DNA of 64,000 nucleotides from an uncultured Lachnospiraceae bacterium (GCA_910587085.1 CAJUMC010000001.1:124001-188000), one strand, 5' to 3'; shown: positions 1 to 8,482, counted from the first letter of the stretch. Notes: generated by a model not told the origin, from the letters alone. Numbers and translations are program-made.

Positions 1-329
1 AATACGTGTATGAAAACCTCTGCCTCGACGAAATCACCCATCCCGACATTGACGCTCAGCTCGGGGCGATCCGCACCGGCAGCCTGAAGGAGCTGTGCGG
101 CGCTCTCGGCAATGTTCTGGAATCCGTCACGCTCAAAAAGCATCCGGAAATTTCCGCAATCAAGGCGCAGATGCTTTCGCTCGGAGCTCTGGGCGCGCTG
201 ATGAGCGGCAGCGGCCCGACGGTCTTCGGACTGTTTGAAGACAGGACGGCCGCGGAGCAGGCTTACTACCGGTTTAAAATCGGGGAATACGGCCGTCAGA
301 CTTATCTTACCCGGTTTCAGCAGCGTTAG
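1..329 (+). CDS. ispE: IspE C-terminal part (4-diphosphocytidyl-2-C-methyl-D-erythritol kinase), cut by the window edge
   Basis: About 108 C-terminal residues are visible; the gene begins before the window. The piece contains SGSGPTVFGLF, the C-terminal glycine-rich motif of GHMP kinases, followed by the short helix-rich tail usual in IspE. IspE phosphorylates CDP-methylerythritol in the MEP isoprenoid pathway in the cytosol. A GTG at position 6 is in frame but is almost certainly internal. veg, which lies near ispE in many Firmicutes, is found 4 kb downstream, which supports the family call. Other GHMP kinases cannot be fully excluded from the tail alone. Confidence 0.85.
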   Translation, partial: YVYENLCLDEITHPDIDAQLGAIRTGSLKELCGALGNVLESVTLKKHPEISAIKAQMLSLGALGALMSGSGPTVFGLFEDRTAAEQAYYRFKIGEYGRQTYLTRFQQR

Positions 330-470
330 TGCGGCTTTTTCCATATTCCCGTTCTGTTTTCGCTTCCCTCATCATATATATTATCGTACAGCTTTCTCTG
401 CGCCGGAGCCCCGATCCGTCCCGCGGCTTTCTGCAGAAAAAATATTTATGATACGAGGAGGGGTAATTTC

Positions 471-2033
471 ATGGAACTTGTCAGAAAAAATATTCATACG
501 AATAAATTAAAATGTAAAAGCAGTCTCCAGATCAATCTGAACGACGACATCAATGTGCCGGATTCCAAACCGGATATTGCTTCCGTCATGAAGGTGAGCG
601 GCGAGGTTTCCCTGGAGGAGCAGAAAATACTGTCCGGAAAGCTTTATCTCAAGGGCTTTCTTTTCTTTCAGCTGCTCTACCTCAGCGCGGAGACGGACCA
701 CCAGATACATAGCATGACCGGCAGGCTTCCATTTGATGAAGCAATTTACCTGGACGGCGAATGCAGCGTCGAAAATGCAGCGATCCGCTGGGAGCTTGAA
801 GATCTGTCCGCCAACGTGATCAACTCCCGGAAAATCAGCATGAAGTCCCTCCTGCAGATCACCGTGACGGCGGAGGAGCTTTTCGACGAGAGCGTCTGCG
901 TCTCCGCCTCTGCGGATTTTCCTGTCTGCACGCGCACCAACACGCTGCACCTGACGAGCCTCGGCGCCTGCAAAAAAGACTCATACCGATTCCGGGACGA
1001 AATTGTCCTGCCCTCGTCCAAGAACAGCGTTCGCGAGCTGCTCTACCGGAGCCTGTCGCTTAAAAATGTCGATATCCGCCTGCTGAAGGATCAGTTCAGC
1101 ATCAAGGGCGATCTGGTTGTTTTCCTGCTCTACGCCGCCGAGGAGGGCGAAGCGGCGGCGGAATACTTTGAGACGGAACTGCCGTTTCACGCCGCGATCG
1201 ACTGCAACGGCTGCGACGAAACCATGACGCCGGATATCGGTCTGACCATCGCGGATAAAACGGTGGAGGTACGCCAGGACAACGACGGCGAGCCCCGGAT
1301 CATCAGTCTGGATGTACTGATGGAGCTTCAGATTAAAATCTATGAGGACACCTCCGTCGAGATTATCCGCGACATCTACTCTCCTTCCATGACGCTGACA
1401 CCGGTATTCCGTCCGGTTGTCTACGAAAACCTGCTGCTGCACAACACAAGCCGGACGCGCGTAAGTGATCGCGTGAAGATCACGGACACGGCTCCGAAAA
1501 TCCTGCAGATCTGCCACGGAAGCGGTACGGCGCGCATCGACGACGTATATCCAACCGAGGACGGCCTGATGGCGGAGGGAATTATCGACGCCGATATTTT
1601 CTATATCACACCGGAGGATGCCCGGCCGATGTATGCGATTAAGGCCATGGTGCCGTTCCAGCAGCTGATTGAAGCCCGGGATATCGGCCCGGATACCGTT
1701 TACTCGGTAGCTCCGGAACTGGAGCAGCTCACGGTTCTTTCCAGCGATTCGGATGAGCTGGAAATCAAAGCGTCCCTGCTGCTCAACAGCCTTGTATTCG
1801 ACCGGATCAGCGACAGCTTCCTGAGCGATATCACCGAGCAGCCGCCGGACTACGATGCTCTGCTTAAAATGCCGGGCATGACCGGCTATATTGTAAAGGA
1901 AAACGACGATCTCTGGACGATCGCAAAGGAGCATCATACAACAATGGAATCCATAATGGAGCTGAACGAGCTGGCGGACGAAGCACCTGCCGCAGGTACT
2001 CATCTGCTGCTGCTCAAGGAGATTATGCCGTAA
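471..2033 (+). CDS. sipL: SipL-like spore morphogenesis protein (DUF3794 repeats plus C-terminal LysM)
   Basis: 520 residues with a strong AGGAGG site 9 bases before the ATG. The N-terminus carries the DUF3794 signature (VPDSKPDIASVMKVSGEV, about residues 29-47), and related beta-rich segments recur along the protein. The last 50 residues form a LysM domain (YIVKENDDLWTIAKEHHTT). This architecture is that of SipL, which in Clostridioides difficile binds SpoIVA and tethers the spore coat to the forespore. The protein has no signal peptide, as expected for a mother-cell cytosolic coat protein. It ends in a strong intrinsic terminator. Other DUF3794-LysM paralogues exist, so the symbol is a family assignment. 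Confidence 0.85.
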   Translation: MELVRKNIHTNKLKCKSSLQINLNDDINVPDSKPDIASVMKVSGEVSLEEQKILSGKLYLKGFLFFQLLYLSAETDHQIHSMTGRLPFDEAIYLDGECSVENAAIRWELEDLSANVINSRKISMKSLLQITVTAEELFDESVCVSASADFPVCTRTNTLHLTSLGACKKDSYRFRDEIVLPSSKNSVRELLYRSLSLKNVDIRLLKDQFSIKGDLVVFLLYAAEEGEAAAEYFETELPFHAAIDCNGCDETMTPDIGLTIADKTVEVRQDNDGEPRIISLDVLMELQIKIYEDTSVEIIRDIYSPSMTLTPVFRPVVYENLLLHNTSRTRVSDRVKITDTAPKILQICHGSGTARIDDVYPTEDGLMAEGIIDADIFYITPEDARPMYAIKAMVPFQQLIEARDIGPDTVYSVAPELEQLTVLSSDSDELEIKASLLLNSLVFDRISDSFLSDITEQPPDYDALLKMPGMTGYIVKENDDLWTIAKEHHTTMESIMELNELADEAPAAGTHLLLLKEIMP

Positions 2034-2097
2034 CACACTGCTTTAAGCCGCGTTTTTTCAGAGGCGCAGGTCGGCGGCAGTGCTCCATTGGCCGGAA

Positions 2098-2142
2098 CAG
2101 GCGTCATAAAAGACTTCTCTTTTATGACGCCTGTATTTTTTA
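2098..2142 (+). terminator. Intrinsic terminator after the sipL-like gene
   Basis: A perfect 16-bp stem (CAGGCGTCATAAAAGA and its complement) with a CTTC loop is followed by TATTTTTTA. It lies 65 bases past the stop codon. Confidence 0.9.
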
Positions 2143-2221
2143 TTGCAACCGGCGCCTTGATCCATAAAAAATATTGACCGCTTAGTCTGTTTGTGATTTA
2201 AATTCCGGTTCCGAACAGGAC

Positions 2222-2548
2222 ATGCCTTCCGGGCCGGAGCAAAGTCCTTCGCCGATTCCCGGAACAGATACCGGGCAGGAGCCGTCCCTGTCTTCAGCGC
2301 TGTCTTCTTCCTCGCCCGCGGCATCCGCCCCTGTCACCGACAAAGAAATCGCCCGCCGTTTTTATGTAATTCTGGACGGCACCGGCTATTACTGCGATCC
2401 CACCGCCGACCGCGGCGGCATGAACGGCCATTTCCTCCTGACAGCGGATGAATTGGAAAATATGGGAGGATATGAATGGGATGCGGATTTCTATCGAAAA
2501 CTGTGCCGGACCTCTCTTGATTCATCCGGTTCCCCGAACCCCCGCTGA
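2222..2548 (+). CDS. Doubtful small ORF with Ser/Pro-rich start
   Basis: 108 codons. The first 40 residues are Ser/Pro/Ala rich. The middle (ARRFYVILDGTGYYCDPTADRGG) has the composition of a folded domain, but I recognise no family. The ATG has no convincing ribosome binding site, and an in-frame TAG lies about 40 bases upstream. It sits alone between two terminators in an otherwise gene-free 700-base stretch. It may be a decayed gene or a chance frame. Nothing else was seen between 2034 and 2727 apart from the terminators. Confidence 0.25.
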   Translation: MPSGPEQSPSPIPGTDTGQEPSLSSALSSSSPAASAPVTDKEIARRFYVILDGTGYYCDPTADRGGMNGHFLLTADELENMGGYEWDADFYRKLCRTSLDSSGSPNPR

Positions 2549-2624
2549 GCCGCTTTCAGCCCGGCACCGTGGTCTGCCTCTCCCTCCGCTGCCCTTAAGG
2601 AAACGCCGAAAGACAAACCGGCAG

Positions 2625-2664
2625 ACAAAAGAGCACGGCATGATCCTGCAGGATCATGCCGTGC
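2625..2664 (-). terminator. Intrinsic terminator for the gene at 2728-3336
   Basis: Positions 2633-2664 are a perfect 32-base palindrome (GCACGGCATGATCCTG and its complement). Read on the minus strand it is followed by TCTTTTGTC. Confidence 0.8.
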
Positions 2665-2727
2665 CCGAAACATCAGCCGCATTGTTTCTTCCATACGAAA
2701 TGGCTTCTTATGTAGCTGAACCGCTGC

Positions 2728-3336
2728 TTACTCTTCCACGGAATTCGTCTTGATGCTGTCCTTCCAAGCATTCATCTTCTCGCGCGTTGCCTCCAGCGTT
2801 TTGCCGCAGATCTCCGGGAGCTCATCGCCCCACGCCTTCGTAGCCTGCTTGAAGCCCTTCTCGATTGCAGCCATAAGCTCATCTGCCTTTGACGGATCAT
2901 CGCCTGCCAGCGCCTTTGCAAAGGATACCAGACGATCCGAAGTCTGCTCTACACCCCAGTAGCCGTTCTCGGAGATATCCTCCTGCGCCTGCTTTCTGGT
3001 AGCATCATCAACCTGAAGCGTGCCGTTTCTCAGTGCGGTCAGGTAATCCGTCGCGCTCGTTACCTTCTGGCCCTGCTTCATCATCATCTTCTCGACAAGG
3101 GAGCGCAGCTGTGCGGTTCTTGCCTCGGCATCCGCTTTCATCTTCTCGATTGTTACTGTGTCAGCCTTTCCGGTCGTCTTACCGGTGCTGCTGCCCTTCT
3201 CATAAACAGCTGCCTGCGACTCCTTCACCGGGGTCTTCTCGTTTGCCGCACTGTTCTCCGCAGCTTTCGTCGTTGTCGTCTTCGCTGCTGTGGTCGGATA
3301 GCTGTTCACATCATAACCTACGCCGTTCACACTCAT
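2728..3336 (-). CDS. Uncharacterised protein of the GYWGVEQTS family, possibly flagellum-associated
   Basis: 202 residues from the ATG at 3336, chosen because a GGAGG site lies just upstream; the frame stays open further 5' through a hairpin-rich leader that is unlikely to be coding. The N-terminal 80 residues are Thr/Lys/Ala rich and probably disordered. The C-terminal half is helical and holds the block GYWGVEQTSDRLVSFA...GDDP..A.ELM.AIEKGF..A...WG.ELPEI. I recall this block from uncharacterised proteins of motile bacteria (DUF5610-like). No signal peptide is present. Upstream is a TGTCCGATATA motif also found before the EF-hand gene at 33496-34626. Function is unknown; a flagellar link is inference. 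Confidence 0.7.
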   Translation of the reverse strand: MSVNGVGYDVNSYPTTAAKTTTTKAAENSAANEKTPVKESQAAVYEKGSSTGKTTGKADTVTIEKMKADAEARTAQLRSLVEKMMMKQGQKVTSATDYLTALRNGTLQVDDATRKQAQEDISENGYWGVEQTSDRLVSFAKALAGDDPSKADELMAAIEKGFKQATKAWGDELPEICGKTLEATREKMNAWKDSIKTNSVEE

Positions 3337-3376
3337 TTTACGATAACCTCCTTTTTTTCGTATAAATGTCTTTCGC

Positions 3377-3462
3377 AGGATGCCCTCCGTGGCATCCTCA
3401 AAGCCTTTCGCAGGAAATTTCTGCGAAATCAAGGAACTTTTCCTTATTGATTATATCGGACA
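3377..3462 (-). promoter_or_regulatory. Structured 5' leader with sigma-D-like -10 motif
   Basis: On the minus strand TGTCCGATATAA (3451-3462) resembles the -10 of flagellar sigma factor promoters (CCGATAT), though no TAAA -35 is correctly spaced. Between it and the start codon lie three stem-loops: 3431-3445 (6-bp arms), 3406-3428 (TTTCGCAG arms) and 3377-3398 (AGGATGCC arms). Transcript start and function are inferred. Confidence 0.4.
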
Positions 3463-3622
3463 TATTTTCCATATCAATAACCCCTTCCTTAAAAAAATGC
3501 AAGTTTATATAATTTTTCTTTTTTGGACACAATTTTGTCACAGTTACCCTTTAGAATAAGATTCAGATAGTGAATAAACACTTTCTACTCCCACCCTATT
3601 ATACTTCGGTAATTTGATTACC

Positions 3623-3657
3623 AGAGAAAGCCGTCTCCCCCAGGAGGCGGTTTTCTC
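3623..3657. terminator. Long hairpin, possible terminator
   Basis: A 15-bp stem (3624-3638 with 3643-3657, two G-T pairs) closes a CCCA loop. Neither side has a strong T tract. It lies in a 570-base gap (3337-3908) between divergent genes; apart from this hairpin and the leader described above I see nothing in that gap. Confidence 0.4.
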
Positions 3658-3908
3658 GTATTTACAGAAAGGCCGCCGTGCCGGGCCCTTCCCCGCCCTG
3701 TGCAGCATGCCCGCCATGGCCTTATTCCAACCCGCATTTTTTTATATGCCGCAGCAAACAGCCCGGCAAGGAGAAGCAACCTGCCCGCGATAATCCCGGG
3801 TATTTTCCGGGTTCGGCTGCCGTTCCGCTGCCCGGAGCCTGTGATGCCGTTTCCCCGGCATAAGCTGCCGCTTCCCGGCATATACTTTACCAAAAACGGA
3901 GCATCGCC

Positions 3909-4322
3909 ATGCGTTCTAAAGTCAAATGCTTTCTCAGCTTTTTTCTGCTTCTTATGCTGACTCTTTCCGGCTGCGGAAAAAAAGAGGGAGAAATCACAAA
4001 AGTCAAGGATCTGGACTATACCGTTGTCGAGGAGGCGGATCTTCCCGACCCGCTGCTTGAGCTGATCAACAAGAAAAAAAACAATCCGTTCTGCTTCACC
4101 TACAAAAGCGATTCCGCCTGCTATATCTGTCAGGGCTTCGGCACGCAGGAAACAAGCGGCTACAGCATTACCGTGGAGGAACTGTTTCTCGGAACGAACG
4201 CGGTCTACATAAAAAATACCCTGCTCGGCCCGGGCAAGGATGAGCTTGTGATCCAGACTGCTACGCATCCTTTTATTGTAGTAAAGGTGGAAATGACAGA
4301 TTATAATGTCGTATTTCAGTAG
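3909..4322 (+). CDS. PrcB-domain lipoprotein
   Basis: 137 residues. A lipoprotein signal peptide ends in the lipobox LTLSGC, so the mature protein should be anchored outside the membrane through Cys21. The rest resembles the PrcB C-terminal domain: QGFGTQETSGYSITVEELF followed by a GPGKDE turn and a strand-rich PFIVVKVE. PrcB was first described as a partner of the prolyl protease prtP in Treponema; in Firmicutes such proteins are small lipoproteins of unknown role. A weak CGGAG site precedes the ATG. It is monocistronic by position. Confidence 0.75.
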   Translation: MRSKVKCFLSFFLLLMLTLSGCGKKEGEITKVKDLDYTVVEEADLPDPLLELINKKKNNPFCFTYKSDSACYICQGFGTQETSGYSITVEELFLGTNAVYIKNTLLGPGKDELVIQTATHPFIVVKVEMTDYNVVFQ

Positions 4323-4390
4323 AAAAAGAAGAAAATTCTCAATATATGGGAAAACTTGCTGTTATATTTTGAACTGTACACAAGATATTG

Positions 4391-4419
4391 TTGACTTTTT
4401 CACTTTTCCGTGCTATAGT
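4391..4419 (+). promoter_or_regulatory. Sigma-A promoter of veg
   Basis: TTGACT, a 17-base spacer, then TATAGT. The transcript would start about 35 bases before the veg start codon, which has an AGGTGAG site. Confidence 0.8.
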
Positions 4420-4462
4420 GTTAAAAAACAAAATGAGTCAGGAAAGGTACAGGTGAGATAAC

Positions 4463-4717
4463 ATGAAGCAACCCGCTAATCTTTGTGCCGCATATAACTC
4501 TGTCGTCCAGAACATCGGCCGCAGGGTTAAAATCAAGACGAATCTCGGCCGGAACAAGGTCGATATCACAGAGGGTGTTATCCGCGAGACCTATCCCTGT
4601 GTCTTTCTGATCGAACTGTCTCATAACGGGCCTGCGGAACCCGCAGAACCGGTTAAAACACTGTCCTTCAGCTATACCGATGTTCTGACAAGGGATGTGG
4701 AGCTCGTATTCTGTTAG
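4463..4717 (+). CDS. veg: Veg family protein
   Basis: 84 residues matching the Veg family: GRRVKIKTNLGRNK near the N-terminus, then EGVIRETYPCVFLIEL and the closing SYTDVLTRDVEL. In Bacillus subtilis Veg is a small SH3-like protein that stimulates biofilm matrix gene expression through the SinR/SlrR circuit, and veg lies beside ispE. The same neighbourhood is partly kept here, with ispE 4.1 kb upstream. Own promoter and terminator are visible. A Pro/Glu/Ala insert (GPAEPAEPV) lies between the last two strands. Confidence 0.85.
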   Translation: MKQPANLCAAYNSVVQNIGRRVKIKTNLGRNKVDITEGVIRETYPCVFLIELSHNGPAEPAEPVKTLSFSYTDVLTRDVELVFC

Positions 4718-4750
4718 AGCAGCAGAAGCACCCGCAGATACGAAAACGCA

Positions 4751-4790
4751 AAACCGGGCAGGAGAGCTTTCTCTCCTGCCCGGTTTTTAT
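4751..4790 (+). terminator. Intrinsic terminator after veg
   Basis: A perfect 16-bp stem (AAACCGGGCAGGAGAG) with a CTTT loop runs into a short T tract. Confidence 0.9.
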
Positions 4791-4812
4791 CCGGTCTGCA
4801 GCGCCTTTCACA

Positions 4813-4946
4813 GTCAGGCCTCCAGGCACTGCTCTCCGGCAAAGACCTGGTTGGAATCATCGCGAAAGTGCCTTCCGCGGTCAGGCTTCCAGGCACTGTC
4901 TTCCGGCAAAGACCTGGTTGGAATCATCGCGAAAGTACCTTCCGCG
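4813..4946. repeat. Two tandem copies of a 67-base unit
   Basis: Copies start at 4813 and 4880 with GTCAGGC.TCCAGGCACTG and end CCTTCCGCG; about five differences in 67 bases. They lie in the gap between veg and rubrerythrin and code for nothing recognisable. Confidence 0.9.
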
Positions 4947-5023
4947 CGCCGCCCTCTTCCGGAAACAGCGCCGGCACAGAAAAACCTGCTTATGATTCCC
5001 GTGCCGGCGGCTGCGCCGATGAT

Positions 5024-5566
5024 TTAGTGGAAATAACGGTTCAGCAGTCCTTCGAATGCTCTTCCGTGTCTTGCCTCATCCTTTGCCATCTCATGAACGG
5101 TATCATGGATTGCATCCAGATTAGCCGCCTTGGCACGCTTTGCAAGATCCATCTTGCCTGCGGTAGCGCCGTTCTCCGCCTCAACTCTGAGCTCGAGATT
5201 TTTCTTCGTGCTGTCCGTTACAACCTCACCGAGCAGCTCGGCAAACTTCGCTGCATGCTCCGCCTCCTCGAAAGCCGCCTTCTCATAGTACATGCCTACC
5301 TCAGGATAGCCCTCTCTGTGAGCGACTCTTGCCATAGCAAGATACATGCCCACCTCGGTGCACTCGCCGGTAAAGTTTGCGCGGAGATCAGCGATGATAT
5401 CCTCGCTCACACCCTGCGCAACACCAACTACATGCTCCGTAACCCAGGTTCTCTGACCTGCCATCTCCGTAAACTTCGAAGCCGGGGCATTGCACTGAGG
5501 ACATTTCTCCGGAGCCGCCTCTCCCTCATAAACATAACCGCACACCTGACATACAAACTTTGCCAT
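5024..5566 (-). CDS. rbr: Reverse rubrerythrin (NADH-dependent peroxide reductase)
   Basis: 180 residues. The N-terminal 40 form a rubredoxin iron site (CQVCGYVYEG...CPQCNAP), and the rest is a four-helix ferritin-like di-iron domain with ECTEVGMYLAMA, EAEHAAKF, E in LRVEAENG and KDEARHGRAF. Rubredoxin-first order defines reverse rubrerythrins, which clear hydrogen peroxide and oxygen in anaerobic Clostridia, taking electrons from NADH through partner oxidoreductases. The gene has a consensus promoter with a palindromic operator shared with the Fur-family gene next door, so peroxide control is likely. Good ribosome site (GAAAGGAG). Confidence 0.93.
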   Translation of the reverse strand: MAKFVCQVCGYVYEGEAAPEKCPQCNAPASKFTEMAGQRTWVTEHVVGVAQGVSEDIIADLRANFTGECTEVGMYLAMARVAHREGYPEVGMYYEKAAFEEAEHAAKFAELLGEVVTDSTKKNLELRVEAENGATAGKMDLAKRAKAANLDAIHDTVHEMAKDEARHGRAFEGLLNRYFH

Positions 5567-5619
5567 ACTGCTTTTCTCCTTTCAATATTTAAAATCAGCT
5601 TTAAAAGCTGTTTCAGAAT

Positions 5620-5668
5620 CAGTAATGATTACTGTTATTATATTACATGATTTGTCCCTGTTTGTCAA
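5620..5668 (-). promoter_or_regulatory. Promoter and PerR-type operator of rubrerythrin
   Basis: Minus-strand TTGACA (5663-5668), 17 bases, TAATAT (5640-5645). Just downstream is the perfect 15-base palindrome CAGTAATGATTACTG (5620-5634), nearly identical to the site in front of the regulator gene. Confidence 0.8.
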
Positions 5669-5760
5669 TAGCATTTTAAAATTTTTTTTAAGCAGCCGTC
5701 AACAATATTTTCGATTATTTTTGCCGTACAGACAGCTTTTTATTCGCCTGCGTAATGGAT

Positions 5761-6231
5761 TTATTTTTTGGGCGCGGACAAAATCCCGCATTCCCGGCCG
5801 GTTTCCTCTGTACCGACGAACGCTCCGCCTCCATGGACAGCCTCCTCTTTGCACACGCATCCCGGGCATTTTCCGTAAAAGAGCACAGAATGTCCCTCAA
5901 TCACTCCTGCAAAGTGCGCCGCAGCCAGTGTGTTGATATGCTCCAGGGAATCCATGGACAGATCGAAAACCCCGCCGCATTCCCTGCAGCGCAGATGATA
6001 ATGGGGCGCCGTATCGCCGTCATAGCGCTCGCTGCCGTCCCCGCAGGTCAGCCGCACTGCCTCCCCCTGTTCCACCAGGAGATTCAGATTCCGGTACACC
6101 GTGCCGAGGCTGATATTCGGATACCGTTTCCGTACGTTGGCATAAACCATATCGGCGGTCGGATGCTCCTTTGTGTCCGCCAGATACTCCTTGATGGACT
6201 GCCTCTGTCTGCTGTACTTTACCGCTGACAT
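5761..6231 (-). CDS. perR: Fur-family regulator, PerR type
   Basis: 156 residues. The N-terminal winged helix has HPTADMVYANVRKRYPNISLGTVYRNL, typical of PerR. The metal-binding half shows ERYDGD...PHYHLRCRECG and a second CPGC pair, giving the structural zinc site and candidate regulatory ligands. PerR senses peroxide by metal-catalysed histidine oxidation and represses peroxide-defence genes. The adjacent rubrerythrin shares its operator, and the gene's own promoter contains the same palindrome, so it is probably autoregulated. The C-terminal tail (about 20 residues after CVCKEE) is longer than usual. Fur or Zur cannot be fully ruled out, but the target gene argues for PerR. Confidence 0.87.
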   Translation of the reverse strand: MSAVKYSRQRQSIKEYLADTKEHPTADMVYANVRKRYPNISLGTVYRNLNLLVEQGEAVRLTCGDGSERYDGDTAPHYHLRCRECGGVFDLSMDSLEHINTLAAAHFAGVIEGHSVLFYGKCPGCVCKEEAVHGGGAFVGTEETGRECGILSAPKK

Positions 6232-6267
6232 AATTACCTCATTTCCATAGACTGCCGCTGTGGCAGT
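6232..6267 (-). promoter_or_regulatory. Hairpin plus ribosome site before perR
   Basis: Minus strand: ACTGCC-acagc-GGCAGT hairpin (6251-6267), then GGAAATGAGG and the start codon. It resembles the leader cassettes before deaD, rfbB, plsC and flgG. Confidence 0.45.
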
Positions 6268-6279
6268 AATATAATCAAT

Positions 6280-6325
6280 ATCAGTAACTGTTACTGATTA
6301 TAGCAAAACAGGACTTTCCTGTCAA
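6280..6325 (-). promoter_or_regulatory. Consensus promoter and PerR-type operator of perR
   Basis: Minus-strand TTGACA (6320-6325), 17 bases, TATAAT (6297-6302). The 19-base palindrome ATCAGTAACTGTTACTGAT (6280-6298) begins inside the -10 box, a position suited to repression. Confidence 0.88.
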
Positions 6326-6437
6326 GAAAAATCCTGTTTCCAATGTTATCCTGCGGTTCTTTCCGGCATGCTTCTATCTGCGTCTGTCCGCAGAGGCGCG
6401 GATGTCTGCCGGGGAAGCGTCAGCTGTATGTCCGGGT

Positions 6438-8027
6438 TCAGCTTCTCCGGTTCGCCGGCTCGATATTCACCGATTTTCCGCGGATTCTCACATCCTTCAT
6501 GCGCTCAAGCACCTCAGCCGCATATTCGCGCGGCACCTCTACAAAGGTATATTTGTCATACAGATCAATGCTGCCGATCAGCCGCCCCGGCATCCTGGTT
6601 TCCCCGGCAATCGCACCGAGAATATCGCCCGGACGGATGTTATTCTTTTTCCCGAGATTGATAAACAGGCGCACCATGCCCTCCTCCTCGGCTCCGGTAT
6701 CCCCGAAGGCATCATACTCATCCTTCAGTTCCTCCGCATTCACACCGTCGCCCATGGCCAGCTTAAGAAACGCGGCGGCCATCTCAATGGAGGTGTATTC
6801 CTCGTCGTTGACACGGCTCTCGATCAGCTCTGTCATGCGCGCAAGATCACCGCGTTCAATAACCGCATGTACCTGATCCAGTATTTTCTCCGCCTTTACC
6901 GACATCACATCGTCTAGCGACGGGAGCGGCTGCAGGCGGATCTTCGTCTTGCAGTAGCGCATAATGTCACGCAGTTTGTAAACCTCGCGTCCCACAACAA
7001 GCGTGAAGGCTCTTCCGTCCCGGCCGGCCCGCCCGGTACGCCCGATGCGATGCACGTAATACTCGTCGTCCTGCGGCACATCGTAATTAAATACCGCCTC
7101 GACGTCATCCACATCGATCCCGCGGGCCGCCACATCCGTAGCGACAAGAATATCCGTTTTGCCGCTGCGGAACGACGCCATCACACGATCGCGCTGCTGC
7201 TGCTTCAGGTCGCCGTGCAGCCCCTCCGCAAAATAGCCGCGCGCCTGCAGCGACGACACCAGCTCGTCCACCTGGCGCTTGGTATTGCAGAAAATAAGCG
7301 AAAGCTTCGGCGCATACATATCAAGCAGTCTTGTGAGAGCCTCCAGCTTTGCCTTCGGGCGCACTTCATAATAATACTGCTCGATTTTCGGTACCGTCAG
7401 CTCCTTTTTCACCACGCGGATATGTACGGCATCCTTCTGGTAGGTTCTTGCGATTTCCATAATCGGCTGCGGCATCGTCGCCGAAAACAGAAGCGTCTGG
7501 CGCTCCTGCGGCACATCTTTCAGGATCGTCTCGATATCGTCCCGGAAGCCCATATTGAGCATTTCGTCCGCCTCGTCGAGCGCCACGATTTTCACATCGT
7601 CAAAATTTACGGTTCTGCGGCGCATGTGATCCATCACGCGCCCCGGCGTCCCGATCACAATCTGAGTGCCGGCCTTCAGCGCCTTGATCTGGCGGACAAT
7701 CTCCTGGCCTCCGTAGATCGGAACAATCTTGATGCCGTGCAGAAACTTCGCAAATTTATGCATCTCCTCCGACACCTGGATCGCAAGCTCCCTCGTCGGG
7801 CAGAGAATTACGGCCTGCAGAGTCTTTTTCTTCGGATCAATCTTCTGAAGAATCGGCAGCCCGAACGCCGCCGTTTTTCCGGTGCCGGTCTGCGCCTGCC
7901 CGATCATGTCGCCGCCCGACAGTACGACCGGGATCGCCTGCGCCTGGATCGGCGTCATCTCCTCAAATCCCATTTCCGTTACGGCGCGCAGAAGCGGCGC
8001 CTGTAATTCCAAATCCTCAAATCTCAT
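6438..8027 (-). CDS. deaD: DEAD-box ATP-dependent RNA helicase with DbpA-type RNA-binding domain
   Basis: 529 residues. The helicase core shows the Q motif, AQTGTGKT (45-52), PTRELA, DEAD (151-154), SAT (182-184) and HRIGRTGRAGR. After a linker, the last 75 residues form the DbpA RNA-binding fold (VRLFINLGKKNNIRPGDILG...). This is the DeaD/CshA class that unwinds structured RNA in ribosome assembly and cold adaptation. The ATG at 8027 is preceded by GAGAGG within a hairpin-plus-ribosome-site cassette that recurs elsewhere in the window. No operon partner is evident. Between 8058 and 8482 I see no gene. Confidence 0.95.
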   Translation of the reverse strand: MRFEDLELQAPLLRAVTEMGFEEMTPIQAQAIPVVLSGGDMIGQAQTGTGKTAAFGLPILQKIDPKKKTLQAVILCPTRELAIQVSEEMHKFAKFLHGIKIVPIYGGQEIVRQIKALKAGTQIVIGTPGRVMDHMRRRTVNFDDVKIVALDEADEMLNMGFRDDIETILKDVPQERQTLLFSATMPQPIMEIARTYQKDAVHIRVVKKELTVPKIEQYYYEVRPKAKLEALTRLLDMYAPKLSLIFCNTKRQVDELVSSLQARGYFAEGLHGDLKQQQRDRVMASFRSGKTDILVATDVAARGIDVDDVEAVFNYDVPQDDEYYVHRIGRTGRAGRDGRAFTLVVGREVYKLRDIMRYCKTKIRLQPLPSLDDVMSVKAEKILDQVHAVIERGDLARMTELIESRVNDEEYTSIEMAAAFLKLAMGDGVNAEELKDEYDAFGDTGAEEEGMVRLFINLGKKNNIRPGDILGAIAGETRMPGRLIGSIDLYDKYTFVEVPREYAAEVLERMKDVRIRGKSVNIEPANRRS

Positions 8028-8057
8028 ATTTTCCTCTCATTCCGCCGCACAAGCAGC
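8028..8057 (-). promoter_or_regulatory. Hairpin plus ribosome site cassette before deaD
   Basis: Minus strand: GCTGC-ttgt-GCGGC hairpin followed by GGAATGAGAGG and the ATG. It shares the 19-base string GCGGCGGAATGAGAGGAAA with the rfbB leader. Confidence 0.65.
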
Positions 8058-8482
8058 ATTTTATTCTGAGCACCCTGCTGCGGAGCAGCTGACGCCGCCC
8101 GCTTTGCATTTATTTCCGTCCAATATTCCGGATAAAAATCTGCATTTTCAAAACGATCCATTTTTCATAGAGTGGAAATCAATGCCGCAACCCTATCCAA
8201 AGCGGCGAAAAAATTTTGATATTTCTCTGTAAGAAATTTCCTGCCGATCAATCAGACTGTTATGCTATGGTAACATAGTTGTATGGAAAAAGCAAGAAAA
8301 ACCGCTTGTCAATTTCCGCCAGCTCCGCTATACTGGATTACAAATCCGGCCGGTCAATCCTCCGCACCGGAAAGATCTGTATCACAGCCGCACGGCGGAG
8401 CATACCGGACGGAACCTAGCGAAAAGGAATGGTATCTTCATTGCGAAAGCTGGAGAAATAACCGAAAAAAGGAGATTATCAC

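Noticed and set aside
981..2036. Long open frame antisense to the sipL-like gene
   Set aside because: The opposite strand has clear domain matches, a ribosome site and a terminator; the antisense frame has none and is a by-product of GC-rich codon positions.
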